Assembly: GCA_030427585.1 (NCBI GenBank)
Contig: JAUIBW010000007.1
Coordinates: 62,001-126,000, forward strand
Length of the DNA stretch: 64,000 nucleotides
Direction of reading: 5' to 3'
Source of the DNA: Bacteroidia bacterium
Lineage (GTDB): Bacteria; Bacteroidota; Bacteroidia; Flavobacteriales; Flavobacteriaceae
Shown: one piece after another, positions 1 through 8,675 of the stretch
Position numbering within the stretch: the first letter of the stretch is position 1
How the letters are laid out: the number at the start of each line of letters is the position of its first letter
The notes under the pieces: model-generated
The model's input: the letters and a program-made list of their open reading frames with translations, nothing else
Database searches by the model: none
Told to the model about the DNA's origin: nothing
Made by a program: the position numbers and the translations under genes

Positions 1-133
1 AAACCGCCCAAACAGAACGTTTGAGATAAAATAAAAGTGTTTTCATTTTTAAGCTGATTTGTGAGTGATTTTTTCAAAACTAGCTTAAATTTTTGAATTT
101 TTTTCTTAAATCTTATGGAAATTTACGATTTTT

Positions 134-502
134 TTACTTTTTCTCTAATAAAATCTCTAAACTCTTAGTAATTACATGACATATATCATCTGTTACTATA
201 ATTGGATCGCTTGTAATTGTTGTGTAACCTGTTTTACTCACCGTAATTACATAAGTACCAGTACGTTCATAAGCTCCAACAAAAATAGTAGTCCCTGATA
301 TATTCTTAAGGGTTTCTTTATATTCATTATCTGTGGCTACTACAGTAATACCCTCTACCAAAAATCCAGCATCCATAGTATCTTTAATCGTTACTTCTAA
401 ACCGGGTCTAGCCTCTAGTGTACACAAAACTGGATCTTCAGTCTTATCATCATCATTACAAGCTACACAGAGTAATAATAAAAGTAAAAAAACCTTTTTC
501 AT
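134..502 (-). CDS. Small lipoprotein with carboxypeptidase-regulatory-like fold
   Basis: A 122-residue lipoprotein. The N-terminus MKKVFLLLLLLCVAC is a short hydrophobic signal ending in a lipobox cysteine, followed by the acidic stretch NDDDKTED typical of Bacteroidota surface lipoproteins. The remainder reads like a single beta-sandwich domain of the carboxypeptidase D regulatory type (VEGITVVATD, then GTYVITVSKTGY), a fold common in outer-membrane proteins of this phylum. The function is unknown. It lies downstream of the aldehyde dehydrogenase in the same direction, but a terminator hairpin at 634-666 separates them, so it is probably transcribed alone. The lipoprotein call is secure; the domain call is moderate. 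Confidence 0.75.
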   Translation of the reverse strand: MKKVFLLLLLLCVACNDDDKTEDPVLCTLEARPGLEVTIKDTMDAGFLVEGITVVATDNEYKETLKNISGTTIFVGAYERTGTYVITVSKTGYTTITSDPIIVTDDICHVITKSLEILLEKK

Positions 503-633
503 TTATTTTATACGTTATTGTTTGTACATAAGATGCTTTTAAAAAGCTATGGTTGCGTTTTTTTAACACGCTCTGTACACTATTCATCACAATACATAAA
601 CCGAAAAAATTACATATTAGTACACCATATAAT

Positions 634-666
634 AAAAAAGCATCCCAATATGAGATGCTTTTTTTA
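634..666 (-). terminator. Intrinsic terminator after the aldehyde dehydrogenase
   Basis: The sequence shows an 11-bp inverted repeat (AAAAAAGCATC / GATGCTTTTTT) with a short loop and U-tracts on both sides, 24 bases past the aldehyde dehydrogenase stop. It could work in both directions. Confidence 0.75.
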
Positions 667-689
667 TTATATATCACAAAATTATCTAA

Positions 690-2243
690 CTATAAATCGA
701 ATTTAATTCCTTGAGCCAGTGGTAATTCTGTCGTATAATTTATAGTATTGGTTTGACGTCGCATATAAACTTTCCATGCATCTGATCCAGACTCTCGCCC
801 CCCACCTGTTTCTTTTTCACCACCAAAGGCACCACCGATCTCGGCACCAGAAGTTCCTATATTTACATTAGCAATCCCACAATCAGACCCTGCATGTGAT
901 AGAAAACGTTCTGCTTCACGTAAATTATTGGTCATAATTGCAGAGGATAATCCTTGCGCTACTCCGTTTTGAGTTTCAATAGCATTTTCTACATCACCAC
1001 TATACTTTAATAAGTATAATACTGGTGCAAATGTTTCGTGTTGTACAATTTCAAACGAATTATCTGCTTCTGCAATAGCAGGTTTTACATAACATCCGCT
1101 TTCGTAACCTTCTCCAGAAAGCACAGCTCCGTCTACCACAATGTTCCCCCCTTCTTCTACTACTTTTTGTAATGCATTTTGATAACCTTTTACCGCATCT
1201 ATATCTATTAATGGTCCCACATGATTATTTTCATCTAGAGGATTACCGATTCTCAACTGTCCATATGCAGCTACCACTGCATTTTTTACTTTATCATAAA
1301 TAGATTCATGTATAATTAAACGACGTGTAGAGGTACAGCGTTGACCTGCCGTTCCTACTGCCCCAAACACAGCTCCAATCACTGTCATTTTGATATCTGC
1401 ATCGGGCGTAACAATAATTGCATTATTTCCTCCTAGTTCTAAAAGTGATTTTCCTAAACGTTGCCCCACAGTTGCTCCTACAATTTTACCCATTCTGGTA
1501 GAACCTGTAGCAGAAATTAAAGGAATTCTTTTATCTGTTGTCATCATCTCTCCTACCTTATAATCTCCATTAATCAAACAAGAAATTCCTTCTGGCAGGT
1601 TATTATCTTTTAAAACTTTAGCTATAATATTTTGACATGCTATTCCACAAAGTGGTGTTTTCTCACTAGGTTTCCATACACATACATCTCCACAAATCCA
1701 TGCTAAAGCAGTGTTCCAGGCCCATACTGCTACCGGGAAATTAAATGCAGAAATTATTCCCACAATCCCAAGCGGATGATACTGCTCATACATTCTATGG
1801 CCAGGGCGTTCAGAATGCATTGTTAACCCATGTAATTGTCTGGATAATCCAACGGCAAAATCACAGATATCGATCATTTCTTGTACTTCACCTAAACCTT
1901 CCTGGTAAGATTTTCCCATTTCATAAGAAACCAATTTTCCAAGAGGTTCTTTTAATTCTCGTAAAGCTTCTCCAAACTGTCTTACAATTTCTCCTCGTTG
2001 TGGAGCCGGCATTATTCTCCAGGTTTTAAATGCTTCGGTTGCAGTTTGTATTACTTTTTCATAATCTTCTACCATTGTGGTTTCTACTTTACCTATCAAT
2101 TCTCCATCTACAGGTGAATATGATGAAATCATTTCTTTTGAAGAGAACCAGTCTGAACCTGTCGAAGTCCCTTTATTGTCCTTAGAAACACCTAATTGCT
2201 GTAGAGCTTCCTGAATTCCGAAATCTAATATTGCTGTTGCCAT
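690..2243 (-). CDS. Aldehyde dehydrogenase, ALDH7 (alpha-aminoadipate semialdehyde dehydrogenase) type
   Basis: A 517-residue NAD(P)-dependent aldehyde dehydrogenase, full length for the family. Visible motifs are the cofactor/active-site asparagine segment ISAFNFPVAVW, the general-base glutamate in LLELGGNN, and the nucleophilic cysteine in GTAGQRCTSTRR near residue 300. The motif G-QRCT-(S/T)-xRR and the overall sequence resemble the ALDH7 family (animal antiquitin, bacterial AmaB/Pcd), which oxidises alpha-aminoadipate semialdehyde (in equilibrium with piperideine-6-carboxylate) in lysine breakdown. Substrate specificity is inferred from family likeness only. No lysine catabolic genes are adjacent. 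It is flanked by a terminator downstream and 290 bases of AT-rich DNA upstream, and is probably monocistronic. Confidence 0.9.
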   Translation of the reverse strand: MATAILDFGIQEALQQLGVSKDNKGTSTGSDWFSSKEMISSYSPVDGELIGKVETTMVEDYEKVIQTATEAFKTWRIMPAPQRGEIVRQFGEALRELKEPLGKLVSYEMGKSYQEGLGEVQEMIDICDFAVGLSRQLHGLTMHSERPGHRMYEQYHPLGIVGIISAFNFPVAVWAWNTALAWICGDVCVWKPSEKTPLCGIACQNIIAKVLKDNNLPEGISCLINGDYKVGEMMTTDKRIPLISATGSTRMGKIVGATVGQRLGKSLLELGGNNAIIVTPDADIKMTVIGAVFGAVGTAGQRCTSTRRLIIHESIYDKVKNAVVAAYGQLRIGNPLDENNHVGPLIDIDAVKGYQNALQKVVEEGGNIVVDGAVLSGEGYESGCYVKPAIAEADNSFEIVQHETFAPVLYLLKYSGDVENAIETQNGVAQGLSSAIMTNNLREAERFLSHAGSDCGIANVNIGTSGAEIGGAFGGEKETGGGRESGSDAWKVYMRRQTNTINYTTELPLAQGIKFDL

Positions 2244-2533
2244 GTATAAGTTACTTTTTAAAAAGGTAAAGATACTGTGTTTTTATAATGAAAATATTAT
2301 TTACTGTTCTAACACTACTGTTTTTAGTTATTTTTTTAGTTATGAGACTAAATTTAATCAAATTTTATCTTTTGGTTTTCAAAAAAGAAATAATTGATTT
2401 TCTCATTTCTTTATCCTGAGGTATTACCTCAATTCTTTATAGGTGTTAACCTGTTATTTTACCGTTAAACACCTCTTACATTTTAAAGGTTAAAATCTAA
2501 CTTTTATAGTAACTAACTTTTAAATATAACATC
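2244..2533. other. Divergent intergenic region with two small inverted repeats
   Basis: This 290-base spacer lies between the divergently transcribed aldehyde dehydrogenase and the T9SS protease. It contains TGAGGTATTACCTCA at 2417-2431, a 6-bp inverted repeat. It also contains a longer imperfect repeat, AGGTGTTAAC (2441-2450) against GTTAAACACCT (2464-2474), which could fold in the protease leader. No ORF or clear promoter was identified. Confidence 0.4.
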
Positions 2534-4999
2534 ATGAAAAAATTATTTCTTTTAACCTTTATTTTCTTTAGTTCGACTCTGGCCTGGTCCCAGATTTCAC
2601 AAGAAGAAGCCTACAAAATTTTAGTAGAAAAACAAATTATTCCCGAAGGGCGAAACCAATGGGTATATGGTTCACAAAAACCAATTCCTCCTAATTATGA
2701 AATCAGAAGTTTCAATAAAACTATAGTATCTTCAAAATTTGAGTCCTGGTTGTTTTTTATTGATGAGGACCCCTATGCAAACTGGGAGCATCCCGCAAAA
2801 TATATATTCTTTGATATTCGATCTGGTGAGTTCGAAATCAAAAGAGCAACTACACCTCCTGATATAATTCATGAGATGACGATTTTTAAAAAATATATCG
2901 AAACCAGAGAGCGTTTTTTAGATTTTGCAAAAACAAATACTATAGCTTGTGGAACATCCAGTAATAAATATGCCGTTATTATCAGTGGAGGATGGAATCA
3001 AGGGAATAATCATATTCGATATTGGAATGATTGCTCTTTTGTATACAGTACTTTAATCAACAAGTATGGATATGACGAAGCAAATATTTATACCTTAATG
3101 TCTGACGGAACCAATCCTGCGGTTGATATTTCTAACGGAACCAATTCTAATCCTGATTTAGATGGTGATGGAGACAATGATATTCAGTTTTCTGCAACGA
3201 CTGCCAATATCACTTCTGTTTTTGATACGCTTTCAGGAATTTTAAATGAAGATGATGAATTATTTATTTTTACTACAGACCATGGCGGTGTAGATGGTTC
3301 TGGAACATCTGCATGGGATACACTATTATATTTATGGGGAGAAACAATTACAGATGATCAATTTGCAATTGAGGTAAATAAGGTCAATGCGGGGAAAATC
3401 TCTATCGTTATGGAACAATGTAATAGTGGTGGATTTATTGACGACCTATCTGCCCCAAATAGGGTAATTGCAACTGCAGCAAAACATGATGAATTATCAT
3501 GGGCAGGTCCTACTATCAATACCGATGAATTTGTTTATTATTGGACTTCGGCGATGAATGAAGCATTACCTTCTGGTACTGTAGTAAATCCCGACACAAA
3601 TTCTGATGGCGTAATTAGTAAACGTGAAGCGTTTGATTATGCAGAAGCTAATGACACTAAACCTGAGACGCCACAATTTGATGAAACACCGATCAACCTC
3701 GGGGATCAACTTACATTAAATGGAACAGGTGATCTTTATATCAAAGACAATCGTGCTCCATATCATAGTGCAACCGATTCTGGTGTCGAACCTAATACTT
3801 TTAGTGGGCCTATGTGGACAAGTAGAGATATTTGGGTAAGACAAGATGTGGATGGAGGCACAACTCATGAAAACCCAGAGTACAAGACAACAAGCCCTAA
3901 TGGAGTATATGTAAGGGTTAAAAACAGAGGATGCGCTCCAATTTCTGATGGTAAATTAAGAGTGTATTTTTCTAAAGCTTCTACTGGATTATCCTGGCCA
4001 ACACACTGGTCGAATTATTACGATTTTACGCCAAGTGGTTCCTATCTATTGCATGGTGATGAAATTACCAGCACCCCTTTAAATATCCCTACACTCAATC
4101 CTGGAGATGAAACCATTATTGAAATTCCCTGGTATCCTCCTAATCCAAATGATTTTGATTATGACATACACCATTTTTGTCTAATTGCCAGAATAGAATC
4201 TCAGATTGATCCTATAGGTCTAGAAACTGCTTCGGTTAACAGTAATACAAAAAACAATAACAATATCGCCTGGAAAAACATCTCTGTATATGATGTAAAT
4301 CCTTCTAATAATATTGAGTATACAAATGTCTATATCAGAAATACTTTTAGGAAAAAAGAAGATAATATTGATTTATATTTTATGGATGGAAATTATGGCA
4401 CTTCAAGCGAAAATCCTTTCCTAAAAAATGGAACCGTAATTGCAACTATGGACCCTGAACTATTCGAAAGATGGCAAAAAGAAGGAGAAGGAATTAAAGT
4501 TATAGATAAAAATACCATTCAGATTTATGATTCCAAAGCAATTATGAAAGGAATTTATCTAAAACCAGGAGAATCTTTTTCTATACAAATGCGATTTAAG
4601 TTAAATGATAACAAACCTTTTAGAAAACCTTTTATTTATGACGTAATTCAAAGGAATAGAGGAGGCATTGTAGGAGGGGAACGTTTTGATATTGTATACC
4701 AGGATAAAAAGAAAAATCCAAGACAAGATATAATCGCCGATAATATTTCATTATCTATATTTCCCAACCCATCAAACAAATTCTTAAATATCGGTTTTAC
4801 TGCCACAAAACCAAATACTGATGTTTCTGTTTCAATACGAGATTTTGAAGGGAATATACTTATTTCGAATCATAAAAATGTTTATGATAAAGGGAGCCAC
4901 ATAAAACAAGTAAATATAGAATCGCTCAAAAAAGGAATTTACTTTTTAAGACTTACTATGGATGGAAAGACTATTGTGAAGAAAATCTTTAAAAGATAA
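2534..4999 (+). CDS. Secreted C13 (legumain/caspase-like) cysteine peptidase with T9SS sorting domain
   Basis: An 821-residue secreted protein. Residues 1-20 form a Sec signal (MKKLFLLTFIFFSSTLAWSQ). The peptidase part begins near KYAVIISGGWNQ. The catalytic dyad expected for clan CD is visible as H250 in TTDHGG and C296 in MEQCNSGGF, matching the legumain pattern of a His-Gly followed by Glu-x-Cys-x-Ser-Gly. A calcium-type loop (DLDGDGDND) precedes them. The middle is beta-rich and of unknown role. The last ~80 residues (LSIFPNPSNK ... GIYFLRLTMDG ... KIFKR) are a type A T9SS C-terminal sorting signal, so the protein is probably exported across the outer membrane and anchored or released. 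Its target is unknown. Confidence 0.88.
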   Translation: MKKLFLLTFIFFSSTLAWSQISQEEAYKILVEKQIIPEGRNQWVYGSQKPIPPNYEIRSFNKTIVSSKFESWLFFIDEDPYANWEHPAKYIFFDIRSGEFEIKRATTPPDIIHEMTIFKKYIETRERFLDFAKTNTIACGTSSNKYAVIISGGWNQGNNHIRYWNDCSFVYSTLINKYGYDEANIYTLMSDGTNPAVDISNGTNSNPDLDGDGDNDIQFSATTANITSVFDTLSGILNEDDELFIFTTDHGGVDGSGTSAWDTLLYLWGETITDDQFAIEVNKVNAGKISIVMEQCNSGGFIDDLSAPNRVIATAAKHDELSWAGPTINTDEFVYYWTSAMNEALPSGTVVNPDTNSDGVISKREAFDYAEANDTKPETPQFDETPINLGDQLTLNGTGDLYIKDNRAPYHSATDSGVEPNTFSGPMWTSRDIWVRQDVDGGTTHENPEYKTTSPNGVYVRVKNRGCAPISDGKLRVYFSKASTGLSWPTHWSNYYDFTPSGSYLLHGDEITSTPLNIPTLNPGDETIIEIPWYPPNPNDFDYDIHHFCLIARIESQIDPIGLETASVNSNTKNNNNIAWKNISVYDVNPSNNIEYTNVYIRNTFRKKEDNIDLYFMDGNYGTSSENPFLKNGTVIATMDPELFERWQKEGEGIKVIDKNTIQIYDSKAIMKGIYLKPGESFSIQMRFKLNDNKPFRKPFIYDVIQRNRGGIVGGERFDIVYQDKKKNPRQDIIADNISLSIFPNPSNKFLNIGFTATKPNTDVSVSIRDFEGNILISNHKNVYDKGSHIKQVNIESLKKGIYFLRLTMDGKTIVKKIFKR

Positions 5000-5023
5000 T
5001 TTCGATCTAATTATCTACTGTCG

Positions 5024-5049
5024 GCTTAGAAAAAATACTAATTCTAAGC
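5024..5049 (+). terminator. Small hairpin after the C13 peptidase
   Basis: An 8-bp inverted repeat GCTTAGAA / TTCTAAGC lies directly behind the peptidase gene, followed by an A-rich stretch. It may be part of a double terminator with the stronger hairpin at 5061-5094. Confidence 0.4.
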
Positions 5050-5060
5050 TAAAAATTATT

Positions 5061-5094
5061 AAAGCAATCCTACTCTAGAGTGGGGTTGCTTTTA
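5061..5094 (+). terminator. Intrinsic terminator of the C13 peptidase gene
   Basis: A hairpin with arms AAAGCAAtCCtACTC and GAGTgGGgTTGCTTT is followed by T residues. It lies about 60 bases after the peptidase stop codon. Confidence 0.7.
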
Positions 5095-5147
5095 TAAGCA
5101 AAATATGTTGAATCTTTTTTTAGCTCCTAAAAACTAAATTAAAAAGA

Positions 5148-5182
5148 AATCGCTCAAACAAGATTTCCCTTGTAGAGCGATT
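5148..5182 (-). terminator. Terminator for the 5236-6159 lipoprotein
   Basis: Read on the minus strand, arms AATCGCTC and GAGCGATT with inner pairs ACAAG/CTTGT form a hairpin followed by CTTTTT. It sits 54 bases past the stop of the minus-strand lipoprotein gene. Confidence 0.65.
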
Positions 5183-5235
5183 CCCAACTAAATAACCAAC
5201 CAAAAAGTTAATATTGTTTAAGTGCTACCTTACTT

Positions 5236-6159
5236 TTATTTTGAAAGCTTCATAAAATCAGCTTTTTTTATTCTTTTCTTTTCATTCTGAGTCGGTTTTC
5301 CTTTCTCAGAATTCTTAAATTGTATATATCCTCTACCTACAAACTGATATACTGTTTCTGAGCTAGGGTGAAACAATTCTATTTTACTATCATTTATAAC
5401 GGACAACTCGAAGAATTCATTGCCTAGATAATCGTAATCAAGTGTTAAAGTTTTCCTATCAAAAATGTTAATAATATCATTAACCTCATAATAACCGGTA
5501 TAATCATAAAAGATATCATTAATAGGAATCCCATTTTCATCTTGAGAGCTTCTAAAATTTTCTCCAGATCCAAAATATGAGAATTTCAAATAGTTTTCGT
5601 TATCAAACTCATTCAATACCCCAAACTCACTGGTAAAGACTTTTTCCCAAGTTTCATATTCTTGCAGGAAATAATGAATGTTATCATAAAACACCTGATC
5701 GTAATCAAAATTACTACGTTGGTATCCAACCAGGAAATAGCTGGTATTCGTTACACTATCATACACTTCTATCTGATTACCTGATAATTGAGTAACTATT
5801 AATTTATATGTACCATCGATATCGTGACTAATATCCAGATTCATTCTAAAAGTATCGTAGAAACCAACATCTAACCCATAACCGTTTCCATTGCTTCCCA
5901 TACCAACTAAATTATTATTGGCATAAAATGTTCCGTTTCGGAAAGAAACTGTAAACGCTTTTTGTAAAAACGGAATCTCACCATTACCTTTTGTGCGTTC
6001 GATATCTACATACCAGATCTCATAAGTATGCAATAATTCATTTAAAGTAATTGTTGGTTCCTCTACATAAACATCTTCTTCGATAACAACCTCTGCTACA
6101 CAAGAAGTTAGTAATATTGAACCTAAAAAAATAACCGAAAGTAATTTTAGCCTTTTCAT
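5236..6159 (-). CDS. Conserved flavobacterial lipoprotein, function unknown
   Basis: A 307-residue protein with a lipobox signal (LGSILLTSC) and an acidic +2 region. The rest is beta-rich with many aromatic residues (YEIWYVDIERTKGNGE, then NGYGLDVGFYDTF) and a lysine-rich tail. I recognise it as a family widely conserved in Flavobacteriaceae. Some database entries label such proteins nicotinic acid mononucleotide adenylyltransferase, which this sequence does not support: there is no nucleotidyltransferase (H/T)xGH motif. It is divergent from gpsA and has its own terminator at 5148-5182. Location at the outer or inner membrane cannot be decided. Confidence 0.75.
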   Translation of the reverse strand: MKRLKLLSVIFLGSILLTSCVAEVVIEEDVYVEEPTITLNELLHTYEIWYVDIERTKGNGEIPFLQKAFTVSFRNGTFYANNNLVGMGSNGNGYGLDVGFYDTFRMNLDISHDIDGTYKLIVTQLSGNQIEVYDSVTNTSYFLVGYQRSNFDYDQVFYDNIHYFLQEYETWEKVFTSEFGVLNEFDNENYLKFSYFGSGENFRSSQDENGIPINDIFYDYTGYYEVNDIINIFDRKTLTLDYDYLGNEFFELSVINDSKIELFHPSSETVYQFVGRGYIQFKNSEKGKPTQNEKKRIKKADFMKLSK

Positions 6160-6257
6160 ATGCTGTATGTTTTCAATTTCACTTATTCAGAACCAAAACA
6201 CGTGCCAAAAGTGCAATAAACTGATTATCAATACTTTATTTTGAATTGTATTTTTCC

Positions 6258-6265
6258 TATTTTTG
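6258..6265 (+). promoter_or_regulatory. Bacteroidota -7 box (TATTTTTG) of gpsA
   Basis: TATTTTTG fits the Bacteroidota sigma-A -7 consensus TANNTTTG, with a TTTA 19 bases upstream as a weak -33 element. It lies inside the longer open frame that begins at a TTG at 6241, which argues that translation starts at the ATG at 6283 instead. Confidence 0.5.
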
Positions 6266-6282
6266 AACCCACAATATTTTTT

Positions 6283-7278
6283 ATGGAAAAAAATCCAAAA
6301 TTTGCAGTATTAGGGGGTGGTAGTTGGGCAACTGCCATTGTAAAAATGCTTACCGAAAACCTAAATGAAGTGGGGTGGTATATGCGAAGTACTTATGCTT
6401 TAGAGCATCTTAAAAGACAACAACACAATCCTAATTATTTAAGTTCGGTCGAATTTAAAGTTGAACAACTTAAACTCACTAATGATATAAACCAAGCTGT
6501 TACCTATGCAGACTATTTGATTTTTGCTATTCCTTCAGCTTTTTTACATAGCGAACTCAAAAAACTAACAGCATCTTTAAAAGACAAGATTATCTTTTCA
6601 GCCATAAAAGGTATTGTTCCAGAGACAGGACTTATTGTAGGAGAGCATTTTCATGACGAGTATAACATTCCTTTTAATAATATCGGGGTGATTACTGGGC
6701 CATGTCATGCAGAAGAGGTTGCGCTAGAACGATTATCCTATCTTACTATTGCTTCTAATGATGAAGAAAAAGCCAAAATAATGGCGAAACATTTAAGTAG
6801 CGATTATATTAAATGTAAAACCAGCGATGACATTATTGGTACCGAATATGCTGCGGTACTTAAGAACATTTATTCTGTAGCTGCAGGGATTGCGCATGGT
6901 CTTGGATACGGAGATAATTTTCAGAGTGTTCTTATGAGTAATGCCATTCGTGAAATGAAACGTTTTATTAAAAAAGTACATAAAATGAAACGTAACATCA
7001 ACGACTCTGCCTATTTGGGAGATTTATTGGTTACAGGGTATTCTATTTTTTCCCGTAATCGAATGTTTGGTAATATGATCGGTAAAGGATACACCGTAAA
7101 AAGTGCCCAAATGGAAATGAGTATGATTGCCGAAGGGTATTATGCTGCAAAGACTGCATATGAACTCGATGCTACCAAAGCTGCACGAACACCTATCATT
7201 GATGCAGTACATGCCATATTATATGAAAATAAAAATCCCAAAAAAGTATTTAAGAAACTAACTGATAAGCTAGACTAA
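6283..7278 (+). CDS. gpsA: Glycerol-3-phosphate dehydrogenase [NAD(P)+]
   Basis: A 331-residue cytosolic enzyme that reduces dihydroxyacetone phosphate to sn-glycerol 3-phosphate for phospholipid synthesis. Visible features are the N-terminal Rossmann motif GGGSWATA, the substrate-pocket lysine in IFSAIKG, the GPCHAEEV segment and the catalytic lysine region GTEYAAVLKNIYS with GLGYGDN behind it. The open frame extends upstream to a TTG at 6241. I chose the ATG at 6283 because a -7 box falls between them and because family members begin just before the Rossmann strand. It is followed at close spacing by an NTF2-like protein, a sulfurtransferase and a GH3 enzyme, a likely operon. Confidence 0.93.
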   Translation: MEKNPKFAVLGGGSWATAIVKMLTENLNEVGWYMRSTYALEHLKRQQHNPNYLSSVEFKVEQLKLTNDINQAVTYADYLIFAIPSAFLHSELKKLTASLKDKIIFSAIKGIVPETGLIVGEHFHDEYNIPFNNIGVITGPCHAEEVALERLSYLTIASNDEEKAKIMAKHLSSDYIKCKTSDDIIGTEYAAVLKNIYSVAAGIAHGLGYGDNFQSVLMSNAIREMKRFIKKVHKMKRNINDSAYLGDLLVTGYSIFSRNRMFGNMIGKGYTVKSAQMEMSMIAEGYYAAKTAYELDATKAARTPIIDAVHAILYENKNPKKVFKKLTDKLD

Positions 7279-7317
7279 TTATTCTTATCTTCATGCCTCT
7301 GATTATTTATACATCTT

Positions 7318-7773
7318 ATGAAGAAGCTTATCGAAACGTTTTATACCGGATTAAGCAATCTCGATGCAGAAACTATGATATCATGTTATCATGATGATGT
7401 AGTTTTTGAAGATCCTGGTTTTGGAAAACTAAAAGGTGATCGAGCAAAAGGCATGTGGCGTATGCTATGTAAAAATGCAAGAAATTTTAGAGTAGAGTTT
7501 TCACAAGTCGAAGCTAATGATCAAAAAGGATCAGCGCATTGGGAAGCCTGGTATTCTTTTAGTAAAACAGGACGATCGGTTCATAATAAGATCGACGCTC
7601 AATTCGAATTTAAGGATGGTAAAATCATAAAACACACCGATCATTTTAATCTACACCGATGGGCTTCTCAGGCTATCGGATGGAAAGGTGCTTTGCTTGG
7701 TTGGACAGGTTTCTTTAAGAAAAAACTAATCGCGCAAACCAATAAAATGCTCGATAATTTTATGGCATCCTGA
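7318..7773 (+). CDS. NTF2-like / SnoaL-like protein
   Basis: A 151-residue soluble protein of the nuclear transport factor 2-like fold. It starts with a helix (MKKLIETFYTGLSNLDAETMISCY), then HDDVVFEDPGFG and later GRSVHNKIDAQFEFKDGKI with HTDHFNLHRW, the usual pattern of SnoaL/limonene-epoxide-hydrolase relatives. The pocket contains His and Asp residues, so enzymatic activity is possible, but no reaction can be assigned. It starts 39 bases after gpsA and ends 17 bases before the sulfurtransferase, which suggests co-transcription. Confidence 0.8.
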   Translation: MKKLIETFYTGLSNLDAETMISCYHDDVVFEDPGFGKLKGDRAKGMWRMLCKNARNFRVEFSQVEANDQKGSAHWEAWYSFSKTGRSVHNKIDAQFEFKDGKIIKHTDHFNLHRWASQAIGWKGALLGWTGFFKKKLIAQTNKMLDNFMAS

Positions 7774-7790
7774 TTTTGATACCCTAACCT

Positions 7791-8642
7791 ATGAACACAC
7801 TACAAATCACACAACCTATTGTATCGGTAAACTGGCTTTCTAAACATTTAGATCACCCCGATTTAGTCATTCTGGATGCTACGATCAAAAAAGTAACAGC
7901 ACCAGATGAGTCAACAAATTCGAACCTAAAGATCAAAGGGGCCCGGTTTTTTGATATCAAAAATGTTTTTTCTGATACAACCACCGATATCCCTAATATG
8001 CTTCCTTCTGCAGAAGCTTTCTCAGAAGCTTGTAAAACATTAGGTATTAGTTCTCATCATACCATAATCGTATATGATACCTTAGGGATCTACTCTAGTC
8101 CAAGAGTACGATGGATGTTTACCGCCATGGGACATCAAAACGTTGCTGTATTAGATGGTGGTTTTCCGGCCTGGCAAAAAGCAGGGCAACCTTGCGAAAC
8201 TGATGATACCAAATTGCAAGAATACAACCGTGGAGATTTTGAAGCCAGTTATATTCCTAAGTTAGTTACCAATGCTAAAACGGTACTTACAGAAATGAAT
8301 TCTAAAAGCACTCTAATACTGGATGCGCGTTCACCTGGTAGATTTACTGCCTCAGAACCCGAACCCAGAAAGAGTCTTAAAGGAGGGCATATTCCAAATT
8401 CGATGAATCTGCATTATACAAAAGTACTCGATGATGGTAAAATGAGATCTACTGCCGAATTACAAGAAATTCTGCAACATTTTAATATCGAAGATAAAAA
8501 ACTGATCTTTACCTGTGGATCAGGCATTACAGCATGCATTATTATGCTTGCTGCAGAATTAGCAGGATATCATGATGTATCTGTATATGATGGATCATGG
8601 AGCGAATGGGGACAATTGGATGAAGTTCCAATTCAATGTTAA
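7791..8642 (+). CDS. Sulfurtransferase, two rhodanese domains (3-mercaptopyruvate type)
   Basis: A 283-residue protein with two rhodanese domains, the first inactive and the second carrying the persulfide-forming C242 in the loop CGSGITA. The CGSG(V/I)TA loop is characteristic of 3-mercaptopyruvate sulfurtransferases, whereas thiosulfate rhodaneses carry CRKGVTA. The inter-domain motif GHIPNSMNLHY is also present. It likely moves sulfur from mercaptopyruvate to thiol acceptors or cyanide in the cytosol; no signal peptide is seen. It sits third in the gpsA run. Assignment to the family is firm; the physiological donor is inferred from the loop. Confidence 0.9.
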   Translation: MNTLQITQPIVSVNWLSKHLDHPDLVILDATIKKVTAPDESTNSNLKIKGARFFDIKNVFSDTTTDIPNMLPSAEAFSEACKTLGISSHHTIIVYDTLGIYSSPRVRWMFTAMGHQNVAVLDGGFPAWQKAGQPCETDDTKLQEYNRGDFEASYIPKLVTNAKTVLTEMNSKSTLILDARSPGRFTASEPEPRKSLKGGHIPNSMNLHYTKVLDDGKMRSTAELQEILQHFNIEDKKLIFTCGSGITACIIMLAAELAGYHDVSVYDGSWSEWGQLDEVPIQC

Positions 8643-8675
8643 ACACAAATCAAAATTTCTACTTAATTATATTAT

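Noticed and set aside
5236..6159. Nicotinic acid mononucleotide adenylyltransferase annotation
   Set aside because: The protein is a lipoprotein without any nucleotidyltransferase motif; the name seems to be a propagated error for this family.
6241..6282. N-terminal extension of gpsA from a TTG codon
   Set aside because: A -7 promoter box lies within the extension and the family starts at the Rossmann strand, so the ATG at 6283 was used.
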